Positions 31,450 to 44,129 are shown, counted from the stretch's first letter. The stretch: 64,000 nt of DNA from Agelaius tricolor (GCA_023055355.1 JALJCS010000056.1:558001-622000), one strand, 5' to 3'. Program-made: numbers and translations. The notes: generated from the letters alone by a model not told the origin.

Positions 31450-32760
31450 ATGGGAAACTTGTCTGACAGTGTGAGTGTGGTGTCTGTAAGGAGTCAAACA
31501 AGGCACTCATCAGTTTACTGGAGTTGCCCACTGTACAGGGGCTTTACTCCTTGTAGTTAAAGTCACAGGTGGCGCAAGTGTGACTACCAGAGTGGCATCT
31601 GAATGGTCAGACAGGAAGGTTTCCATAGCAATCAACCCTTCCACTCTGCCTGGGAAACTGCCAGCTGGAGATGGGAGCAGCAACTTTCCTGGAAGGACCC
31701 CCATTTATGATTGTTTTTCCTTGCAATTCATGTGCCTGTGTTCTAGGGTCCAGGTAGAATTTCCATCCCACTTCCTCATGTCCTCTCCATGGTTCTGCAG
31801 GTAAAACCACAAGCTACCCTGTGGTGCATACCTTCTATATCCTCCCTCTTGAGCAAAAGTACACTTACTGTTAATAGCTGAGATGTGGCTTCATACAGGC
31901 AGGGAGAAGGATGTACCCTCCTTGAATTGCTGGAACTACCAGGACAGTTTTTCCAAGACTGAGATGGGGAAGAGAGATTGTATTCCCTGACTTGGTGAGC
32001 CACTTCATCCTCTGTTGGTGGTGTATCGTCTTTTCAGATTATTGTTGCCAATGGGTTAGTCTGCAATGATGCGACGCTGTGTACAAACATGGGTCATGTG
32101 CATTGGACTTTGTCTGGATCTGTGGGCAACTACGTGTTGTTCAGGTCAAAATAAATAATCTCTAGCATGGCTAATTCTCTCAGGTACAGGATACTTCTCT
32201 CTACTGCAATTCATTTGCCTGGGTGACATACAGCATCTTCCTTGAAGTTTTAGCTTTCCTTCATACTTGACAGGAGTTGCCTCCAGAGGCCTGGGACTTG
32301 TGTCCCTCTTCCAATTGCCTTGTCAATGCCTACTTCCCTAGAAAGCCATCCCAGCTTCCTGGCTCCCCTACCTTCTAATTCCCCAACTGCTAGCCCCATT
32401 ATACCAACATCAGAGCAGCCAGGTGATAATGGGCTCACCTAGATGATGGCTGAAATCTTTCCATATCTCCCACAGCTCATTCAGGGATAGGGATTGAGTG
32501 ATTATCTCTTGGTTTTGTTGTGACTCTTGCTCCTGTTCTTGTGATCCTCCTTTATTAAATGAGCTGGTTTGCACGTTCATTTCTTCTTGTGTGTGAGTGA
32601 TTGATACTGGCACAGGTTGGTTGTCTTATTCTGCTGCTGTGCCTGTCACCAGCGTTGGAGTGGACGCAGTGCCTGTTGCTGGGGTTGGAGTAGCCACAGT
32701 GTCTTGTTGTAAAGGTTGATATATCAATAGCACCTGTCATTTTGTCATCAGATCTAGAGA
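31450..32760 (-). pseudogene. gag: ERV-L-like gag remnant
   Basis: On the minus strand, from 32740 downward: a Thr/Pro/Ala-rich stretch with threefold repeats (TPATGT, TPTLVTGT), then QEEMNVQTSSFNKGG, a Gln/Glu run, and SLSLNELWEIWKDFSHHLGE near 32440-32490. Further segments such as HQVREYNLSSPSQSWKN continue to about 31800. Stops and frameshifts are frequent. I judge this to be ERV-L gag by its general look; a profile search is needed to confirm. Confidence 0.5.
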
Positions 32761-33010
32761 CCTTCTTTTCTCCCTGAGAGACCTAAGAAATTGTGGCAGA
32801 GTATTATAGAGAAGATTCTTGGTCAGGCGTGAGAAGTATGACACTGATTATGTGTATGATTAGATTTATTGCTAATACAGTATCTAAATATTGTCAATGC
32901 AGTATATCAGCAAGCCTAAAGGGTTATAATACAAGCAGGCATGTTTACAAACATACAGGTTTACAGTCTTTGGCCTTTCAGAATGCACAATTACAAAGCA
33001 ACAAAGTACC
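32761..33010. other. Unassigned stretch left of a class I LTR
   Basis: AT-rich and non-coding, with no recognised repeat. Confidence 0.4.
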
Positions 33011-33484
33011 TGTTAAAAATAGGTTAGAAACTGTTGTAAAATAGTTGTTAATTGTTAAGCATGGACTGTTAGTTTGGTTATTATATTGTAAAAGGGGTTA
33101 AAAGGTTAGTTATTAGAAATACGGTACCATAATACACCTAAGTAAAGTGCACCACCTCCCCAAGCGAAACGAGCCAACCTGGACAGAACTGTAATGGGCC
33201 AATCAAGCCCCTGAAACCTTCATGCAAATGAAAGATCCAAAAAGAAACCAATTCAGAGGGACAAAAAACAGGATAAAAAGGGGCATCTGACCCAGGGAAG
33301 CTGTGCTGCTCCACCTGGAACACTGGGGACATCACTGCTGAAGAAGATCCAGTGCTGGCACTGCAACATCCTCGACGGGAACGCTCCTGCTTGGCCCCCA
33401 AGCCCCCATGATTTAGGCCTTTCTTTTTATTATAATAAATGATGAAATCACTTTAGTACCGGGAGTGGGGTCCCATTTCTAACA
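33011..33484 (+). mobile_element. 5' LTR of a class I element (provirus B family)
   Basis: TGTTAAAAATAGG to TTTCTAACA, closely similar to 4998-5488 and 5739-6224. A primer site and leader follow, so this is a 5' LTR rather than a solo one. GGATAAAAAGG is near 33272 and AATAAAT near 33434. Confidence 0.88.
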
Positions 33485-33486
33485 GC

Positions 33487-33504
33487 TTGGGGAATCGTCT
33501 GGGA
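33487..33504 (+). other. Primer binding site, tRNA-Pro-like
   Basis: TTGGGGAATCGTCTGGGA, two bases after the LTR, resembles the gammaretroviral tRNA-Pro site with a few mismatches. Confidence 0.55.
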
Positions 33505-34085
33505 TATGACCTCGCCCAACCGGTCCTCCACGGAGGGACCTTGTGTCGGTATCCGGGGAAAAAGACGTTAGGCACATGTGAAGCACAGTGGAGTTGGTAA
33601 GTATCACCCATCCACGGGAAGAGGGAGGGCCCGAGGCAACAAGGGGGGATGAGTGTGTGTGTGTGCGCGCAGCGTTTGGGAGGGGGCCAGCAGCTCAAGC
33701 GGCTCAGAGCCCTGAAGTGAGAGTGGGCCTTCTAGTAGCACAGTTCCGGCTTTCCGCAAGGAGAACGGCTGGGAATGGAGAGAAGTGAAAGAGGGAAGAC
33801 CGAGTGAGGCGCCCCTCCAACCCTCCTTCTTCTGGCACCCAGGGGTAGGCCCCATCAAAGCCTGATAAGCCATTGCTCTCCGGGTGTGTGGAGGGCTGTG
33901 GTGAAAGAGTGTGAGTGACACACAAATCAGCCTCAGCTTCTCGGGCATGTGGGGAGCTGCAGCAAAGATTTGTGACATGCAGACAGCCTCACAGGTGAAC
34001 TGACACCAGAGGTGACCAGATTTAGGGTCCTTCCCAGAGACTCGGCGGTACTGAAGCCCAGAGGCTGACCTCAAGGCTAGGGGGG
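33505..34085 (+). other. Class I leader with probable splice donor
   Basis: Non-coding leader. GGTAAGTAT at 33596-33604 is a strong splice-donor match. A GT/GC run lies at about 33652-33670. No gag start was found before the sequence changes near 34090, so the element is truncated. Confidence 0.55.
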
Positions 34086-34126
34086 CTACAGTATCATAGG
34101 ACTTTTATAGCATGGCGGCTGCGAGG

Positions 34127-34515
34127 TGTGACGGTGTTCACAGGGGTTTTCAGATGAGGGAAGAGACAAGGATTTGACTCCATGTTTCATAAGGCTTGAT
34201 TTATTATTTTACGATATATATTACATTAAAACTATACTAAAAGAATAGAAGAAAAGGTTTCATCTCAGAAGGCTAGCTGAGCTAGGCATAGAAAGGAATG
34301 AATAACAAAGGTTTGTGGCTTGGACCCTGTGTGCAAGCCAGCTGACTGTGATTGGCCATTAATTCCAAACATCCACATGAGACCAATCACAGATGCACCT
34401 GTTGCATTCCACAGCAGCAGACAATCATTGTTTACATTTTGTCCCTGAGGCCTCTCAGCTTCTCAGGAGGAAAAATCCTAAGGAAAGGATTTTTCATGAA
34501 AAGATGTCTGTGACA
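34127..34515 (-). mobile_element. Solo LTR, minus strand
   Basis: 389 bp, on the minus strand TGTCACAGAC to CACCGTCACA, flanked by the 6 bp repeat GCGAGG (34121-34126 and 34516-34521). It is related to the plus-strand LTR at 42823-43240 (shared AAGCTGAGA-GCCTCAG, AATAATAAAT, CATGGAGTCA). The 6 bp duplication indicates class II. Confidence 0.88.
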
Positions 34516-34521
34516 GCGAGG

Positions 34522-35965
34522 GGTAGTCGTGTGGCCCATCCTTCAGGGTACAGGGGGTGGGAAGTCCAGCTTGGGCAAGGTGTGGAGGTCCGAACCCCTG
34601 ACTCTGAGGTTACCTCTAGGGAAGAAGGACAGCCAAGCCTCGAAGGAGGTGGAACGGCCTGCTGGGCCATTTGCTGCCCCCTCACCCTCCCGTGGGTTGG
34701 CTGCTCCCCCCTCACTCTTCCGTTGATCAGCTGCTTCTCCCCCGCCCTCCTGTGGTTCAGTTGTTCCCCCCACCCCTGCTTCCCCTTGAACCGTCTGCCC
34801 CTCCTTTGTCCCTCTTCAAGTCATCTGCCTCCACTCCAGTGCCTGCTGAGCTGTCTTCCTCCCCCTCCCTCCTGAACTGGCTAAACAAATGCAATCTTTA
34901 ACACTGGGTCCTTCTTTGCCTAGTGATAGTTCTGACGATGAACTGCCAGTGATAAGCACATCTAAAAAGATGCAGGATCTGTTTCTGTTAGATCTCGTAG
35001 CAGATCCAGGCCTGCTGTATCTTGGACTTTGCCTCCCTGTCAGGTGGCTGTGACTCCTCAACACCCTTTGCAATTTTTGGAGCATGTGAGAATGAAAGCA
35101 GCTGAAGTGGGGGATTTGAATTTATTAGACAAAATAGGTCCACTTAAAAGGAGGGAGATGGATGCTGCTGCTTCTGGTGGGCCTGTGGCTTTTCCTGTTT
35201 TCAAAGTTGCTCCTAATTTCGGACAAGATAGCCATCAGGTTTTTGCATGGAGGGTTGTGCAGGATCTTCAGGCAAAAGTAGATCAGTATGGTGTTAACTC
35301 TTTGCAGGTGATGCAAGTGATTTGTGTTCTAAATGCTGATGTACTTTCCCCTTGTGATATTGTTCACCTTGCTATGATTCTGTTTCAGCGAGTGCAGTAT
35401 GCTGTGTTTCAAGCTACCTGGAAACAAATGGTTGAAAGAGTAGCATTGGACAATATGCAGTTACCTCAGCATGATCCACATCATGCTGTGGGAGTTGATG
35501 CCTTGCTGGGCAATGGACTGTTCTCTAACCCGGATTTGCAGGCAAGATGGGACCCCCTGGTTCTGGCACAGGCCCAGCAGCTGGGTATGAGAGCTTTACT
35601 GAAAATAATGGAAATGGCAGCTCCTAAACCAAGGTATATTACCATCCAGCAAGGGGTGAAGGAACCTTTTCTGTAGTTTGTGGAGAGGGTTGCTGCAGCC
35701 CTTGAGAAGCAAGTAGAAGATGATAAGTTGAGGCAATTTTATGCAGACAGTTAGCCCAGGACAATGCCAATGAAGATTGCAGGGGAATTATTGATTCTTT
35801 CTGGGGAGATCCCCTGCTGTCTGATATTGTAGTTGCTTGCTCAAAAGTTGGTTCAGTTGAGCATAAAATGGCTGCTCTGGCAACAGTCATGAAGTCTTCA
35901 CACAGATGTTCTGCTGGTGAGGAATCAGGGCATGTGAAGACACAATGCCCTCAAACTGCTGGATG
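34522..35965 (+). pseudogene. gag: gag of class II element G
   Basis: A proline-rich linker from imperfect tandem repeats (CTGCTCCCCC-type units, about 34670-34800) is followed by capsid, open 35029-35676, with PVFKVAPNFGQDSHQVFAW at its start and DPLVLAQAQQ later. A TAG at 35674-35676 interrupts it. A degenerate zinc-knuckle-like string (CCNFGHIAKFC) lies near 36022-36054, just beyond. Matrix and LTR are absent, so G is truncated at its 5' end. Confidence 0.7.
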
Positions 35966-36159
35966 ATGTGTACACTCTAGGGTAATTTAGACCAATTAAG
36001 TGCCTTGTTATTGCTTGTTATTGTTGTTGTAACTTTGGCCACATTGCTAAATTTTGTAAGTTAAGATCTTTTTCAGGTGGTTGACAAGTGCAGGGAAACC
36101 TGAAGAGGAATGTGAAGGGGAGCATGTAGACACAAGTACCCCGACGACAATCATGAGCC

Positions 36160-36908
36160 CTGCCAGAACTCCAGAGCTCTCCATTTGTGAATGATACACA
36201 GGGGCCATGAGAGGCTCTGCAGGGACTGATATACCAATAGCTGACACAGTAGCTATTTTGACAAGAGATATATGTAAAGTGCCTCTTGATGCTCATGGTC
36301 CCATAGGCCAAGGTTTGAGTGCTTTTCTAATGGGAAGATCTAGTAGCACTATTCAAGGTAATAATGTCCATTTAGGCCTTATTGATTCTGATTATGTGGG
36401 ACAAATTCAGGCTATGGTGTCTGTTAGTGAACCTCCTGTTGTTACTCAAAAAGGCACTTGTATTGATCAACTTGTTCCTTTTATGAGTTCTGTTCCAACT
36501 GTAGTGGACTGGAGTTGTGGCACTGGAGGTTTTGGATCTACAGGAATACCTCAGGTTTTTTGGACTCAAAAGGTAACAGATGAGCATGCGGAAATACAAT
36601 GTTTGGTCACTGCTAAGGGATGTCACCCAGAAACTACAACAATATCAGGTTTACATAACATAGGAACAGATGGAACTATAATTTCACAGTTTGTTTGGCC
36701 TCCAACATGGCCCCTCACTCAATCAACCTTTGGAGTTGTTGGGTTAGGTGGGTCAGCTGCTGGTGCTTTATCTGCTATTGCAATCACTGTGATACATCCT
36801 GAAGGTCGACAAGCTAACATCAGACCTTGTGTTACTAATGCTCAGCCTAATTTATGGGGACGTGATTGCTTAACCCAGTGGGGTGTTAAAATTACAATGG
36901 ATTTTTAG
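36160..36908 (+). pseudogene. pro: dUTPase and inactivated protease of element G
   Basis: An open frame covers all five dUTPase motifs: RGSAGTDIPI, LMGRSSSTI, GLIDSDYVGQI, KGTCIDQLVP and GTGGFGSTG. Protease continues in frame, but the DTG catalytic triplet reads NIG (SGLHNIGTDG near 36645), so protease is dead. The distal IWGRD-like segment (NLWGRDCLTQWG) is kept. The frame ends TAG at 36906-36908, with the slippery heptamer G GAT TTT at 36899-36905. Confidence 0.8.
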
Positions 36909-39170
36909 TGGGGGCCACTGGGATGCAGGGCCTTAAACGTTCAGTTGTATCCTTGACATGGCTGACAGATAAGCCTGTCTGGATTGATCAGTGGCCCCTG
37001 CCTACTGAAAAGCTTCTTGCCCTGCGAGGCCTAGTGGCAGAACAATTGCAAGCTGGACATATTGCAAAATCATTTAGCCCATGGAATACTCCTGTGTTTG
37101 TAATAAAAAAGAAATCTGGTAAATGGAGACTTTTGCACGATTTGTGGCAGATAAATGCTGTGATGGCCACAATGGCTGCTTTACAATCAGGTCTCCCAAC
37201 ACCTACAATGATTCCACAAGGATGGGAAATAATTATCATTGATCTGAAAGATGGCTTTTTTACAATTCTACTGGCTGATCAGGATAAGGAAAAATTTGCC
37301 TTTACTGTGCCTTCTTTAAATCACGAGGAACCGGACCAAAGATATCAGTGGACCATTTTGCCTCAAGGAATGAGAAATTCTCCAACTATTTGTCAATGGT
37401 TTATGGCACAGGCTTTATCTAAGGTCCAAAAGCAATTTAGCAACTGTTATTGTTATCATTATATGGATGAGATCTTGTTGGCATCTGAAAATAACTAACA
37501 ATTATTGGCTCTTGAACAATGCGCTGTGACAAATTTAGAAGCCTTTGGTTTGGTTATCAATGGGAAGAAAGTTCCGAGACAGATGCCTTGGAAATATTTG
37601 GGGTTGATAAGCACCAATATGCAAATTGTGCCTCAACCTGTAAAATTGGACATTGAAATTAAAACTGTTGCTTATGTACAGAAATTGGTTGGTGCAATAG
37701 GTTGGCTTAGGCCATACTTGGGGATAACTAATCACCAACTACAACCTTTGTTTGACCTATTGTCAGGGATTAATTCCTTTACCGATGAGAGACATTTGAC
37801 CACTGCAGCAAAAAAGGCTGTAGAAGAAGTTGAATTGGCCTTGACATCTAAATTTGTTACCAGGATAGATGTTTCTGTTGGTGTGCAATTATTTATTTTG
37901 AGAGATGATGAAATACCATGCAGATTGTTGTGTCAGTGGAATGATAAATGGGAAGATAAATTGCATATTTTGGAGTAGGTATTTCTATCTTTCAGGTCCT
38001 GAAAAACAGCTCCAGGTCTGTATGAGCTTTTTGCAGACATCATTATCAAAGGTTGCAGACACTGCCATGAAATCTTAGGCCGTGATCCTGTAATGATTGT
38101 CATACCTGTACAACAATGGTATTTTGAGTGGTGTTTTCAAAACAATCATGAGTTGCAATCTGCCTTATCTTCTTTTACAGGTCAAATAGCATATCATTTA
38201 CCTTCTCATCCTATTTTGAATTTCACTAAGAAGATTCCTTTTCAGGGGAAACAACTTTGTTCTGTTCCAGTGGAAGGTGCAACAGTTTTTACAGATGGAT
38301 CAGGAAGAACTGGAAAAGGTGCTGTAGCCTGGAAGAAGGATGATCACTGGAAATATGAAGTAATGGTTCAACAAGGGTCTCCTCAGTGAATTGAAATTTG
38401 TGCCGTACTTTTGGCCTTTACCTTATTTCCTAGTTCTGTAAATATAGTTACCGATTCTGTTTATGTTGCTAATTTAGTGAAACAGTTGGATCAAGCTGTG
38501 TTGTATAATGTAAAGGAGAAAACATTATTTGTTCTGTTGTTGAAATTGTGGACTGTTATTCGTAATTGAAAGCATTCTTACTTTATTATGCATATTCGTA
38601 GCCATACATCGCTACCTGGATTTTTTGTTGAAGGCAACACCTATGTGGATTCCCTTGTGGCTGCCTCAGCAGTAAAAACTGTGCCTAATGTGTTACAGCA
38701 AGCTGTTCTATCTCATCAATTTTTTCATCAAGGTTCTCAGGCACTATGGCAGCAATTTAAATTATCACACAGTGAAGCAAAGTCAAGTATTTCTTCTTGT
38801 CCTGATTGTCATTTGTCTCATGTTTCGCGATATTACAGCACTAATCCTAGAGGCTTACTCCCTTTGCAAGAATGCCAAGCAGATGTTACAAAAATGCCCG
38901 AATTTGGCTGTTTAAAGTATGTTCATGTTACAATTGACACCTTTTTTCATGCCATGGTTGCCTCAGAGTTGGCAGGTAAAACAGCTCGGGATGTTATTTG
39001 TCACTTTTGCCATGCCTTTTCCATCTTAGGTGTTCCATCACATGTAAAGACGGATAATGGCCCAGCGTATGTTTCAAAGAAATTGCAAGTGTTTTTTCAT
39101 GCCTGGGGGTTCCTTCGCCCATTCAGGGAGACACAGCAAAGGCTGTGTGGTTGCGTAATTGAACTTTGTA
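36908..39170 (+). pseudogene. pol: pol of class II element G, truncated
   Basis: RT starts in the -1 frame after protease: [43 protein letters not shown] and HYMDEIL, where the second catalytic Asp is Glu. A stop follows at 37498, then connection (37505-37978), RNase H (FTDGSGRTGKGAVAW near 38289) and integrase (HQFFH, CPDC, QADVTK, KTDNGPAY). It breaks off before the third catalytic residue where element H begins near 39180. Frames are broken several times. Confidence 0.82.
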
Positions 39171-39207
39171 GTTCCTTGTTGTGGTTTTGGGTTTTTTTTT
39201 TTACAAA

Positions 39208-40844
39208 ATGACTGAAGACCTTAGTGCAAAGGTTAGAGATGAATTTTATGCTCTGCTCGCTAAATATGATGCTAAACCTTCTCCAAGGGGAGAAATTTGG
39301 GCAGAAAATAACTGGTTTAATTTGGAAAATGTTATTGAGAGAATATGTTCTTTACAACATGAAACAAAATTTAAACTGGGCAAAAATAAAACCATTCTCT
39401 GCTCAGTTTTGGGAGCTTTTCTCACAGCAGCCATAGAAATTCGCTTTAAGCGAAGAAGTGAGGAAAAAACAATATTAGACTCCCTTCAAAATTTAGTTGA
39501 AATTTTGCAAAAACAGATGAAGAACGGAATGAGAACCATTTGTTACGGAATGCACTTAGAGAGGAACAGGTTAGAAATTCAAAGCATATTGACACACCAA
39601 AAGAAACAGAGGAAAAGGAAATACCCCACATTAATCAAATTTATCCCCACAAAGAATTAGCTTTGGTGAAAAATTGTGGGGAACACTGTTGTCCCAATTT
39701 AAGACCTTTAATTAAAACAGAATATAACCATATTAATGATGAGGATTTTGACCCACACATAACTACTAAAGAAATCCCATACACAGCTACTGAATTAGCT
39801 AAATTAAAAAAGAGTATGGGTGTCTCCCTCATGAAACTGAGACAGAATATGTATTTTGAGTGTCTCTTACTGGTGGAGATCAAATTCATTTGTCAGAACA
39901 GGAAGCCAGTGAGTACCAGGGACATGGGGTGTTTCTAACAACGGGGGATAGGCATAGCCCATGGTCCCTAACTCAGCGCACAGCTTATTGGGCAGGGGGG
40001 CTTAACCCCTTAAAGAGGGGAGACCCCTTGGCAATTGTTGGCAGCCCCGATCAACTCCCGGAAAATATTCACAAAGCTGCCTGCTTACAAATGATACATG
40101 AGAGAAAATTAACTACAGACTATGTCACCTATGCAACTGCCTGTAAAGCCTGAAATTATGACCCCTTTAATTCGAGGCCTCCCAGAATCACTTTAACCCA
40201 CAGCAATTTTTCTCCAAAAAACCATAGCAGATATATCTCCTATAGAAAGATTGGATAGATTTCTTAACCAGAACGACCCCTCTGTTTCTATTGATCCTGG
40301 GTTTCCTCCCCCTGCTACCCCTTCTCAGCCACCAAGTTCACAATCTCATTCTTCTGCCAGTAACCGTAAAATTTGGACATGGAGTGAATTGGCAGAGGAG
40401 ATGCTTAATTACAGTAGAAAATATGGACCTGTAAAGCTCCCAGAAGAGAAATCAGAAAAAACAAAGGGTGTTAGATACATTGCTTCTCCTAACGTAAAAC
40501 CAGAAAGGGATAAGCAAATTTCTAACCGCCAGTTTTGGTGGTCGTTGGGGATAAAAAAGGGTGTCCTTAGAGATGTTATGGATGGCTTACCTCTTGAAAA
40601 ATTGAGTAAAATAGTTTCTAATTGGCACTGTCCCAAATCCATCACACCAAATTCCCCCACTGTACAACCCAGCACACCCCTTCTTCCACAGGTTCTGGGC
40701 AGTGAGCCAAAGCATTTACCTGCACAAGCACTTGACATTGACCCAAAACCCTCTCCAGCACAGGTTTTGGGCATTGAGCCAAAACAGTCCCCTTCCCCAA
40801 TTTCAGGAATTGCACCAAAACAGCTTCCGCGTCAGGGAAACTGA
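39208..40844 (+). pseudogene. gag: gag of class III-like element H
   Basis: ATG at 39208 (MTEDLSAKVRDEFY) opens a 150-codon frame to 39660. Frame changes follow. A conserved block LTGGDQIHLSEQEASEY then AYWAGGLNPLKRGDPLA and HKAACLQMIHERKL (39860-40140) matches the minus-strand gag at 55352-56340. A C-terminal part, open 40251-40844, ends with three to four imperfect 15-residue repeats (LGxEPKxxPAQ). I see no CCHC knuckle. Assignment to ERV-L/spuma-like gag is by resemblance. Confidence 0.65.
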
Positions 40845-40879
40845 AAACTCCGTCTCTCAAGGGTGAGCAGAGAGGCGGG

Positions 40880-41379
40880 GACTGGTTATTTTTAAGAATG
40901 CTCACTAAAAATCACAAAACTGGAGATATATTAATTACAACAATAGCTGGTCCTAAAAGGGCACTTATTACTTTTGTGGCTGATACTGGAGCGCAAACTT
41001 CAGCATTAACATATACAGCTGCCCAGAAATGTGGAGTTTTTACAATTAAAAACCAGTATTTTGTTCTTAATGCTTTAGGAACCACAGAAACTATGAATGT
41101 AGCTTAGTAAAACTTATGCTTCCAGGAGAGGAGAATCAATTAGTTGTCAAAATGGTAATTGGGGACATTCCAAACAATTTATTAGGGATGGATGTTCTTG
41201 TTGGAAGACAGTGGGAAGATTCTGAGGGATTTTTGTGGTCTTTTGGCACGCCACACTTTAACATTAGACTGCCTCAAACCGCACCTTCCTTACCATTCAA
41301 TAAAACTACTAATGTAAAACAACACCCTCTTCCATCTGGTGCCAGAGAGGGTATCAAACCAGTTATACAGGACTTGTGA
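40880..41379 (+). pseudogene. pro: Protease of element H
   Basis: LITFVADTGAQTSAL (40958-41005) is a retroviral aspartic protease active site, and NNLLGMDVLVGRQW (41173-41215) is the distal motif. A TAG at 41105-41107 separates the two parts in the same frame. An open leader before it belongs to gag-pro. Confidence 0.75.
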
Positions 41380-41945
41380 GACCAAGGAGTAATAGTTAAT
41401 ACTCATTCTCCTTTCAACTCACCGGTGTGGCCAGTTTGCAAACCAAATGGGAAGTGGAGGCTGACAGTAGATTTTCGCTGGCTTAATGCCAACACAGACC
41501 CTCTTACAGCAGCGGTCCCAAACTTAGCTGAATTAATAACATCAATTCAAGAAAAGGCTCACTCAATCATGGCAACTATAGATGTCAAAGACATGTTTTT
41601 TATGATAGCTATACAGCCAGAAGATATGGACCGTTTTGCCTTCACATGGGAAGGACAGCAATACACTTTCACTAGGCTTCTCCAAGGCTACGAACACTCC
41701 CCCACTTTGGCCCACCATGCTTTAGCCCAGGAATTAGAAAAAATACCCAAACCTGACACTGTAGCTGTTTATCAATACATTGATGACATTTTGGTGGGGG
41801 GAGAGGAAATAGAGGTAGTAGGGGAACATCAGCAGAAAATAATGTCTCACTTAGAAAGCTTTCATTTGCAGATTCCCCCAGAGAAAATTCAGAAGCCTTG
41901 TCAGGAAGTGAAGTTTTTGGGGATTTGGTGGAAAGGAGGGGTGAC
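41380..41945 (+). pseudogene. pol: Reverse transcriptase of element H, truncated
   Basis: A TGA at 41377-41379 separates protease from RT, in the same frame. RT motifs: WPVCKPNGKWRLTVDFRWLN, TIDVKDMFFMIAI, LLQGYEHSPTLAH (usual Pro-Gln-Gly altered) and catalytic YIDDILVGG near 41777. The element breaks off after LGIWWKGG at about 41940. RNase H and integrase are absent. Confidence 0.8.
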
Positions 41946-42097
41946 ATGTATTCTTTCTTTTCTTATACCTCTATTGCATTTGCTGTTGGCCCTCAATAAA
42001 GGTGCATTTGTTGTGATTAAACTGACAGTCCCCTGCTGTTTGTCTTTTGCACTTTTGGGATCTAGAAACAAAACATCACAACCCCGCTTGCCCTAGT
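41946..42097. other. Short unassigned junction
   Basis: CTCAATAAAGG near 41992 is a polyadenylation-type signal and may be U3-R of an LTR; otherwise nothing recognised. Confidence 0.3.
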
Positions 42098-42822
42098 GTA
42101 TCGTGACAGGGCCGCAGGTGAATCTTAACGGTGGTAGAATCCTGACTGAGCCGGCTCCTGCCTGGAGCTGCTCCTGATGCTTGGTGGGCCCAGCTGGACC
42201 CTGGGCCAGTGGCAGGGCAGGGTTTAGTAGCAGTCTAGATGTTAAAAATCGACTCATCCTGGCCTGGTATTGGCTCTGCAGCCTCCCCTCCACTGCCTGG
42301 TAGTCAATGGGGGAGGGGGAGGGGGGGTGCTGGCAGGCACCTCAGGCCAGCTGTGTTGTCTCTCTGCCAGCTGGAAGGGAAAAAGAGCTTTCCTGGTATT
42401 TTTCATTTTCAACATGTATTTTTCACAGAGGAGTACAGCTTCTCAGTAGTTCTACAGACTGTCAGTTACACAGAAGCTGTTGCATCACTTCTGTAGATGC
42501 CTCCCATGCAAAACCACCACACCACAAGAGAACTGTTTTCTTGTAGAGGTCTCCATAAAATGACAAGAGACACTTCTCTCCCTAAGTAAATTGAAGAAAG
42601 ACTGTTCTAAAAGTGATAAATGGACTGAATTGTTTCTGTACATTGTGAGTGGGAAAAAAAAGGGTTGTAGGGGAAGAAGTGTTCTAAAAGTTTTATTCTG
42701 ATTCCTACTATTCTTTCTTTTAGTTACTGTTAATAAAGCTTTCTTTATATCCTTTTAAAGTTTTGAGCCTGCTTTGCCTTCCTCCTAATCCTATCTCACA
42801 GCAAGAAATAAATAAGTATATC
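42098..42822 (+). mobile_element. LTR-like sequence
   Basis: The last 130 bp (AGTT-ACTGTTAATAAAG, then GAGCCTGCTTTGC and ATCTCACAGCA) match 60385-60480. AATAAA is at 42732-42737. The 5' end is uncertain. A G-rich run GGGGGAGGGGGAGGGGGGG occurs at about 42308-42327. Confidence 0.45.
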
Positions 42823-43240
42823 TGTAGCATTCACATTCTCTGAAAAAATCCCTTCATCCAGGATTTGTCTCCTGGGAAGCTGAGAAGCCTCAGAGAAAAG
42901 GAAAACAAATCTTATCTCATTTGCTTCTCCTGTGCTGTGCTCACATGTGGAATGTGTTTGGAGATTGTTTACCCAAAGGTGATTGTTTCAGTGGATTCTG
43001 GTGTGAGTTGTTTTGACTCTCTGGCCAATCAGGACCAAGCTGTGGCGAGACTCTGGAAAGAGTGACGAGTTTTTATTATTTTTTTCTCATTTAGTACATA
43101 TCCTTTCTGTATTCTTTCGTTTAGTATAGTATAATATTCTTTAATATAATATAGTATCATAAAGTAATAAATTAGCCTTCTGAGAACATGGAGTCAGATT
43201 CATAATTCCTGCCTTTGTCGGGACATTCCCAGCAAATACA
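42823..43240 (+). mobile_element. Solo LTR, plus strand
   Basis: TGTAGCATTC to GCAAATACA, with AATAAATTAG near 43166. Related to the minus LTR at 34127-34515. I recognise this as a common songbird class II LTR type, from memory. The flanks are AT-rich and no clean target duplication is visible. Confidence 0.7.
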
Positions 43241-43509
43241 ATATATATTCTAGTCAGTGCACTAACATTTAACCAGCACTAAAACCCACCACAACCTGCT
43301 ATGGGTAGCAACCCCAGAGGCATGGTAGATGGGAGTAAAAAGCCATAGCGGAACTCTGTGATCTCCTTTTGTCTGCTCCAACCAATTAATCAATAAGTAT
43401 GCCTAAGGAAAACCTGAGATTTTTTTTCCTGTTCCCACTGTCCTTGCCCCCATCAACAGATACTAGTATGACTAATTAAAAAAAAAAATTATTTTGAGAA
43501 GTAGGAGGA

Positions 43510-44125
43510 TGTGGGAACTTAGCACATCCCTCTGGATGTCCAGAGTTGCCAAAAACCCTCTCGTGGGGCTCAGAGACCCTGGCATGTTGCCCAGAACACC
43601 TGGTGGCTTGACTTTGATCCTCCAGTGAATTGCCACCTGTGTATGAGGACATGAGAGCCACACGGGTTTGAATGGTGCAAGAATGATGTATTTACAGGGT
43701 GGAAATATAGATTTGGGGTTTTTTTGGTATAGGGGATATGGAGACAAGATGGAGGAATCAGGGCGTGTCTCGTCCTTCTTCTTTCTTCTTCTTGTTCTCC
43801 ATTTTCTGCTGTGATGTTGGTACTTGGGGATTGGTTTAGAGTAGAAGTTCACTGTCTAACATAGGTGATAGGTATTGGGAATTAAAAGTAAATATGATAT
43901 ACGTAGTTTGTAGTATATAAAGACAACACCACCTCGGGGGCGGTCAGAGTGCTTGTGGCTGCCTTGCTGTGCAGACCTCAGCTGGGCAGAAAGAAAATTT
44001 TGTAGATAAGAAATAATAAACAACCTGAAGACCGAAAAGTGAAGAGTCCAGACTCATTCTTCAGAGTGCGGGCTGCCTCAGGACCATCCCACGCGTCTCG
44101 GGGCAGAGACAAACAGCCGACCCGA
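43510..44125 (+). mobile_element. 5' LTR of provirus F
   Basis: From TGTGGGAACT to about CCCGA. TATA region AGTATATAAAGACA is near 43911 and AATAATAAAC near 44012. A pyrimidine-rich CTTCTTCTTTCTTCTTCTTG lies near 43776-43795. A solo copy of this family is at 7589-8200. The exact 3' end is uncertain by a few bases because the terminus does not read CA. Confidence 0.85.
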
Positions 44126-44129
44126 GACC

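Noticed and set aside
34393..34875. Plus-strand frame rich in Pro, Cys and Leu that could look like a small host gene
   Set aside because: It starts inside the solo LTR and continues into the repeat-rich gag linker of element G.
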